Of a stretch of DNA of 32,803 bases, positions 27,996-32,803 are shown in pieces; position 1 is the stretch's first letter, and each line of letters begins with the position of its first letter. The notes beneath the pieces were generated by a model that was not told the DNA's origin, ran no database searches, and saw only the letters and a program-made list of their open reading frames with translations. Made by a program: the position numbers and the translations under genes. The DNA comes from Akkermansiaceae bacterium (lineage in GTDB: Bacteria > Verrucomicrobiota > Verrucomicrobiia > Verrucomicrobiales > Akkermansiaceae): positions 1-32,803 of the forward strand of contig JAQXBQ010000080.1 of assembly GCA_029252325.1 (NCBI GenBank). Direction: 5' to 3'.

Positions 27996-28871
27996 TCAAC
28001 GCATTTTCAAATAGTCCGTGGCAGCATCATGCCAATGTCGGGGAACAGCAATCCCTTCCTGTATCATGCGTGCAGGTGTCATCGCCGTGTGTATCGGGCG
28101 CTTTTCTCTAAAAAAATCGACATCAGCTAAGGCCACTGGCACCAGATCATCTTCGTTCAGCACATAACCCATAGCCGCTGCTAATTTACATACTTCTTGC
28201 CCGTAACTATACCAACTCTCAGGCTCCCCACCGTTACAGAGATGGTAAATACCCGAAGACCCCGCATCCACTAATAAACGAACCCAATGCACCACATCAT
28301 GGGTAAAGGTTGGCATCGAAAACTTATCGCAAATCAGGTGCTGTTGTTCACCCGCGACAGCTCGATCAAGAACATGATCAAGATGAGATGGTCGCTGCTC
28401 AGAACTAGGACCAAACAACCATGAAACACGCGCCACAATAGCATCATCATTGGCAGCCAGAACCGCCAACTCACCAGCGCGTTTACTGACACCATAAATA
28501 TTCACCGCCCCCGCAGCATCGGCTTCCATCTTCATCCCTGATTGCTCTCCAGAGAACACATAATCTGTGCTGAAATGAACGAACCTTGCCGACTTATCTT
28601 CGCATATCTCCGCCATGACCCGCGGCGCATCGACATTGACCCGCTGGGCAAGATCTGGATCATCCAAACACTGCTCCAGGCCAGTGACCGCCGCGGCATT
28701 GATCAGCAAATCAAAATCAGCCTGAGACAAAAAAGACCTTACATTATCCTGATCAGAAAGATTCAACTCCTGCCTGCTTGGCGTGATTAAATCGACCTCA
28801 TTATCCTCAGCCCATAAAGACAAAAAAGCCCCACCGAGTCTTCCGGTAGAGCCTGTTAGTAATACCCGCAT
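27996..28871 (-). CDS. RmlD-like dTDP-4-dehydrorhamnose reductase family (SDR) protein
   Basis: 291 aa; MRVLLTGSTGRLGGAFLSLW, NAAAVTGLEQCLDDP, HFSTDYVFSGEQSG, NIYGVSKRAGELAVL. Confidence 0.87.
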   Translation of the reverse strand: MRVLLTGSTGRLGGAFLSLWAEDNEVDLITPSRQELNLSDQDNVRSFLSQADFDLLINAAAVTGLEQCLDDPDLAQRVNVDAPRVMAEICEDKSARFVHFSTDYVFSGEQSGMKMEADAAGAVNIYGVSKRAGELAVLAANDDAIVARVSWLFGPSSEQRPSHLDHVLDRAVAGEQQHLICDKFSMPTFTHDVVHWVRLLVDAGSSGIYHLCNGGEPESWYSYGQEVCKLAAAMGYVLNEDDLVPVALADVDFFREKRPIHTAMTPARMIQEGIAVPRHWHDAATDYLKMR

Positions 28872-28927
28872 CAGTGATGATTAGAGCGAAATAATAGATA
28901 GCATCATGTGCAGAATGCTTTGCTAAA

Positions 28928-29248
28928 TTAGCCAATGAACATTTGCTCACCAATTTCGTCTTCCAAGTCAGCGAACTCGTCGGCAGCGACACCTGCATCA
29001 CGAATGTTGCGCAGCGTCCGCTTCGAGCCTCGCTTACTCTCCGGACCATTTACCTTGTCAGCTACCATCTCGACGACAGATGGGGCAATAGCGGCAGCGC
29101 CCAGTGCTGCGAGAGCCAATGCGATAGGTCTGCGAGTGTCGCGGTGCATCAGGTCGCCTAGGAATACACCTGCGGCGGCTCCTAACATCGCGGGAGCAAA
29201 TGATGCGCTGGTTTCAATCCAGTTTTTATCAGAGTGATCTTGTGCCAT
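28928..29248 (-). CDS. Small hypothetical protein with Ala/Gly-rich hydrophobic segments
   Basis: 106 aa; MAQDHSDKNWIETSASFAPAMLGAAAGVFLGDLMHRDTRRPIALALAALGAAAIAPSVVEMVAD; fits the gap and is not antisense to a known gene. Confidence 0.55.
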   Translation of the reverse strand: MAQDHSDKNWIETSASFAPAMLGAAAGVFLGDLMHRDTRRPIALALAALGAAAIAPSVVEMVADKVNGPESKRGSKRTLRNIRDAGVAADEFADLEDEIGEQMFIG

Positions 29249-29360
29249 GTTTATATTCTACCCTCTGTTTTTTCTGAGAAAAGCGCAAATCCCTTTAAAT
29301 GTTGATTAATTTGATCGTTTCTCCTTTTTCATCAAGAAATTCTCCACCATTGTCTGAGCC

Positions 29361-30476
29361 ATGAGCAGCACAGCCACGAACACAAGCACGACACCAAGCA
29401 CGAACACCGACCAGTTCGCATTGATTCTTGCCGGTGGCAGCGGCACTCGCTTTTGGCCCTTGTCGAGAAATGCACGGCCCAAGCAACTACTCAATCTTTT
29501 TGGAGAAGCCACCCTTCTCAACCAAACCATCAGCAGACTGGAGGGACTCATCCCCAAAGAAAACATCCTCATACTCACTAACACCCTACAAGAGCAAGCG
29601 GTCCGCGATGTGGCATCCGAGCTTCCTGCTGAAAACATCTTCGCAGAGCCAGCCAAGCGTGACACCGCACCAGCCGTCGCTCTCGGCGTTGGACTCATCG
29701 CTGCTAGGAACCCGAATGCCACTATCATTGTATTGCCTTCAGACCAGCTCATTCAAGACACCGCCGCATTCCAATCTATCATGCATGATGCCATGATTGT
29801 GGCTGCGCACAACCCCGCCCTCGTCACCATCGGTATCAAACCCACTTGGGCATGCCCCGCATACGGCTACATCGAGCGAGGCGGCGAAGCACACACCGAA
29901 GGCGCACAAACAACCCACCAGCCTCACGAGGTAAGCCGATTCAGAGAAAAGCCAGACCCTGAACTTGCTGAGACATTTCTTGCACAGGGGAACTTTGCCT
30001 GGAACGCCGGCATGTTTATCTGGTCGGCAAAAACTGTCATCGACGAGCTTACCGAGCATACCCCCGAGCTTGCCGGCTTCATCGAAGAAATCGGCCAGGC
30101 CTCAGACATCAAAGAATTTGTTAATACTCGTTTCCCCACCCTGACACCGATCTCCATCGACTACGCCCTCATGGAAAAAGCCTCCCGTGTGCTCAACATC
30201 GAGGCCAGCTTTGATTGGGATGATGTCGGCTCGTGGCTCTCCGTCGCCAAATACCTCGAGACCCAGGGAGATAACAACAAAACCAACACCGACCTCGCCG
30301 AGATCGACTCAGAAAACAACATCGTCTTCAATGCTCGTCCCGAAAGCAAAGTTGCTCTGCTGGGAGTTGACGATCTCATCGTCGTTCAAACCGACGACGC
30401 CTTGCTCATCGCTAACCGGCATCAGGCAGATGCCATCAAAAACCTCGGGGGCCAGCTACCTGACGAGCTATTGTAA
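29361..30476 (+). CDS. Mannose-1-phosphate guanylyltransferase
   Basis: 371 aa; FALILAGGSGTRFWPLSRNARPKQLLNLFGEATLLNQT, VLPSDQLI, FREKPDPELAETFLAQGNFAWNAGMFIW, SFDWDDVGSW. Confidence 0.95.
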   Translation: MSSTATNTSTTPSTNTDQFALILAGGSGTRFWPLSRNARPKQLLNLFGEATLLNQTISRLEGLIPKENILILTNTLQEQAVRDVASELPAENIFAEPAKRDTAPAVALGVGLIAARNPNATIIVLPSDQLIQDTAAFQSIMHDAMIVAAHNPALVTIGIKPTWACPAYGYIERGGEAHTEGAQTTHQPHEVSRFREKPDPELAETFLAQGNFAWNAGMFIWSAKTVIDELTEHTPELAGFIEEIGQASDIKEFVNTRFPTLTPISIDYALMEKASRVLNIEASFDWDDVGSWLSVAKYLETQGDNNKTNTDLAEIDSENNIVFNARPESKVALLGVDDLIVVQTDDALLIANRHQADAIKNLGGQLPDELL

Positions 30477-30477
30477 C

Positions 30478-30897
30478 ATGAATGACGAGCACCCTATTCT
30501 GGCCATCGACCACGGTGACGCCCGCATCGGCATCGCCGCCACCGACGCTGTCGGCATTATGGCTCACCCCGTTGAGACCATCCAAGCAAGAGCAGGTGAC
30601 CCGATCGAACGCATCATCGAACTCGTTACACAGCGACAGGTGAAACAACTCGTGCTGGGATTGCCCATCCGCATGGACGGCACCGAAGGAACTGCCGCCC
30701 AAAAAGTACGCGCCTTCGGCGACCAACTTCATCACGCACTCCCCGAGATCCCACTGCACTACTGTGATGAGACCCTCACCACCGTTGCGGCTGCCGACAA
30801 GCTACATCAGGCGGGCAGAAACGCCAAACACCAGAAGCAAATCATTGACCAGGCAGCCGCCGTTGAAATTCTCAACACCTGGCTAGAGATGCGCTAA
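30478..30897 (+). CDS. ruvX: Putative pre-16S rRNA nuclease / Holliday junction resolvase RuvX (YqgF)
   Basis: MNDEHPILAIDHGDARIGIAATDAVGIMAHPVETI, VLGLPIRMDGTEGTAAQKVRAF, YCDETLTT; ATG 30478 is in frame with track ORF 30187..30897 and lies 1 bp after the upstream stop. Confidence 0.93.
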   Translation: MNDEHPILAIDHGDARIGIAATDAVGIMAHPVETIQARAGDPIERIIELVTQRQVKQLVLGLPIRMDGTEGTAAQKVRAFGDQLHHALPEIPLHYCDETLTTVAAADKLHQAGRNAKHQKQIIDQAAAVEILNTWLEMR

Positions 30898-30963
30898 AAA
30901 ATCTGTTCTGATAATGCACCAGCGTCGTCTTGCAATCTGCCAAATGCGAGCCAGACTCCGACC

Positions 30964-32769
30964 GTGGATCATCCAAGCAGACCGCATATTTACCAACTCA
31001 TGGTGCGCCACTTCGGCAACACCAACGCAGCGCCAAAACTCAACGGCAGCATGGCTGATAACGGCTGTGGCAAATTTGCCGACATCAATGATGCCGCCCT
31101 AAGCTCACTTCGCAAACTCGGCATCAGCCACCTCTGGCTCACCGGCATCCTCGAGCAAGCTAGCGCCACCGCATACCCAGAGCGCCCAGCTGACGACCCA
31201 CTTCTACTCAAGGGCAAAGCAGGCTCCCCCTATGCTATTCGTGATTACTTTGATGTTTCGCCTGACTATGCAATCGATCCCAGCAAGCGCCTCGAAGAAT
31301 TTAAAGCACTGCTCGTTCGCATCAAAAAACACAAACTTAAGGCGATCATCGACTTCGTGCCTAACCACGTAGCACGATCCTACTCCAGCGACATACGCCC
31401 TGAGCTCTCTTTTGGTAAAAACGATGACACCGGCAAGTTTTTTGACCCTGATAATAATTTTTTCTATCTAGGAGAACTGCACCCCGGAGAAGGCGCTCCG
31501 CTCAAGCTTCCCAGTAATCAGGGGCCCGTTCCCTACGAGCCAGAGAGCACCTTCGGGCGCGTCACTGGCAACAACGCCCTCACATGGAGCCCATCCATTC
31601 ACGACTGGTATGAGACCATCAAACTCAACTACGGACATGACTTCACAGTGGGACCACCCCGTGAGGACCTACACTCATTGCCCGAGCCAGGTGCCGCACC
31701 ACAGGACACCCCAGACACCTGGCGCAAAATGGACGCCATCTTATCTTACTGGCAAGAAATGGGAGTAGATGGCTTCAGAGTAGATATGGCTCACATGATC
31801 CCCATGGCATACTGGGGCTGGCAAGTAGAGCGCGCACGGAAACGAGACCCTCGGGTCTTCTTCATGGCAGAGGCCTACGATAGTGATCCTACAAAGCTCA
31901 CCGACGGCAACGTTTTAGACGAGCTCCTCGATGCAGGTTTTGATGCTGTTTATGATGACCCAACCTACTCCACCATCAAAGCAACAGTCGAAGGTCAGCA
32001 ATGGGCTAACGACATCGACGATGCATCTAACTGCTTCGTTGATCGCTTTCACCAATCTCTTCGTTACGCAGAAAACCATGACGAAGTCCGCCTAGCCTCC
32101 AAAGGCAACTGGGCTGCCAGCGGCATGGCCATTGGCAAGCCCGTATCAGCCATCATCTACGGCTTAGGCAAGGGCCCCATCATGATCTACTCTGGCCAAG
32201 AAACAGGAGAACCTGCCGATGGAGCCGAGGGATTTAGTGGTGATGACGGGCGTAGCAGCATCTTCGACTACGGCTGCTTGCCCTCCCTTGTCCCATGGGC
32301 CAGCAAGCACCTCTACCGTGAAGCTGGCCTCTCACCTGAACAAAAAGAACTCCGCCAATTCTACGCCAAATTACTCAAAACATGTTCACAACCGGCATTT
32401 ACCAAAGGTGATTTTTACGGTCTCAATCATGCCAATCGAGACAACATTCACTACGGACGCATCGATGGTGAGCCAGTATCAGGCCATTGGCTCTATAGCT
32501 TTATGAGACGTGATGAGCTCAGCGACCAAGCCTTTCTCGTCGTTGCCAATCTCAACCCCAGAGAAACGCTACCAGATGTATCCATTCAGATACCTGACAA
32601 CGCCATCAGCTGGCTGAGCCGCAAGCACCTCAACAAAAAAACGCTCACCTTTCGTGACACCCTCGGCGGTCAACAAAAATGGAAAGTTGCCACCAAAAGC
32701 TTGAGCAGCGAAGGTCTACCCGTAGGCAATTTAGCCGCTATGTCGGCACTTTATTTGAAAATCAAATAA
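30964..32769 (+). CDS. GH13 alpha-amylase family protein, no evident signal peptide
   Basis: 601 aa; AIIDFVPNHVARSY, GVDGFRVDMAHM, FFMAEAY, RYAENHDEVR conserved GH13 regions; GTG start. Confidence 0.9.
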   Translation: MDHPSRPHIYQLMVRHFGNTNAAPKLNGSMADNGCGKFADINDAALSSLRKLGISHLWLTGILEQASATAYPERPADDPLLLKGKAGSPYAIRDYFDVSPDYAIDPSKRLEEFKALLVRIKKHKLKAIIDFVPNHVARSYSSDIRPELSFGKNDDTGKFFDPDNNFFYLGELHPGEGAPLKLPSNQGPVPYEPESTFGRVTGNNALTWSPSIHDWYETIKLNYGHDFTVGPPREDLHSLPEPGAAPQDTPDTWRKMDAILSYWQEMGVDGFRVDMAHMIPMAYWGWQVERARKRDPRVFFMAEAYDSDPTKLTDGNVLDELLDAGFDAVYDDPTYSTIKATVEGQQWANDIDDASNCFVDRFHQSLRYAENHDEVRLASKGNWAASGMAIGKPVSAIIYGLGKGPIMIYSGQETGEPADGAEGFSGDDGRSSIFDYGCLPSLVPWASKHLYREAGLSPEQKELRQFYAKLLKTCSQPAFTKGDFYGLNHANRDNIHYGRIDGEPVSGHWLYSFMRRDELSDQAFLVVANLNPRETLPDVSIQIPDNAISWLSRKHLNKKTLTFRDTLGGQQKWKVATKSLSSEGLPVGNLAAMSALYLKIK

Positions 32770-32803
32770 GCGACTCATCAGCTCAACCTGATATCGAGCC
32801 ACT

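Noticed and set aside
1-32803. CRISPR arrays, tRNA/rRNA genes, transposases, phage genes
   Set aside because: None seen on reading; the only tandem repeat found is the 36-bp pair in the isomerase, which has no spacers.

Overview
Chromosomal window, probably from a Verrucomicrobia/Planctomycetes-type bacterium (inferred from protein families: DUF1080, DUF6797-like cytochromes, sulfatase, and a sigma/FecR pair). Names rest on reading the translations by eye; no search was run. Main blocks: (1) a minus-strand sigma factor -> FecR-like membrane regulator -> exported protein (truncated at base 1); (2) a sugar phosphate isomerase/epimerase followed by an exported DUF1080 protein, a pairing that resembles a 3-keto-glycoside pathway; the isomerase carries an in-frame perfect 36-bp tandem repeat; (3) housekeeping genes: YifB/ComM AAA ATPase, a sigma-70 factor with a strong terminator, topoisomerase III and deoC; (4) two paralogous cytochrome c/beta-propeller proteins (877 and 1613 aa), the larger having five CXXCH motifs and being coupled to a second DUF1080 protein and a sulfatase; (5) a fused membrane/spermidine-synthase-like protein, TypA/BipA, AvtA, an SH3-like lipoprotein, an RmlD-like reductase, mannose-1-phosphate guanylyltransferase, RuvX and a GH13 protein. 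The best candidates for something new are the cytochrome/DUF1080/sulfatase operon, the resemblance between the FecR C-terminal domain and the exported protein beside it, and the repeat insertion in the isomerase. No tRNA, rRNA, CRISPR array or transposase was seen.
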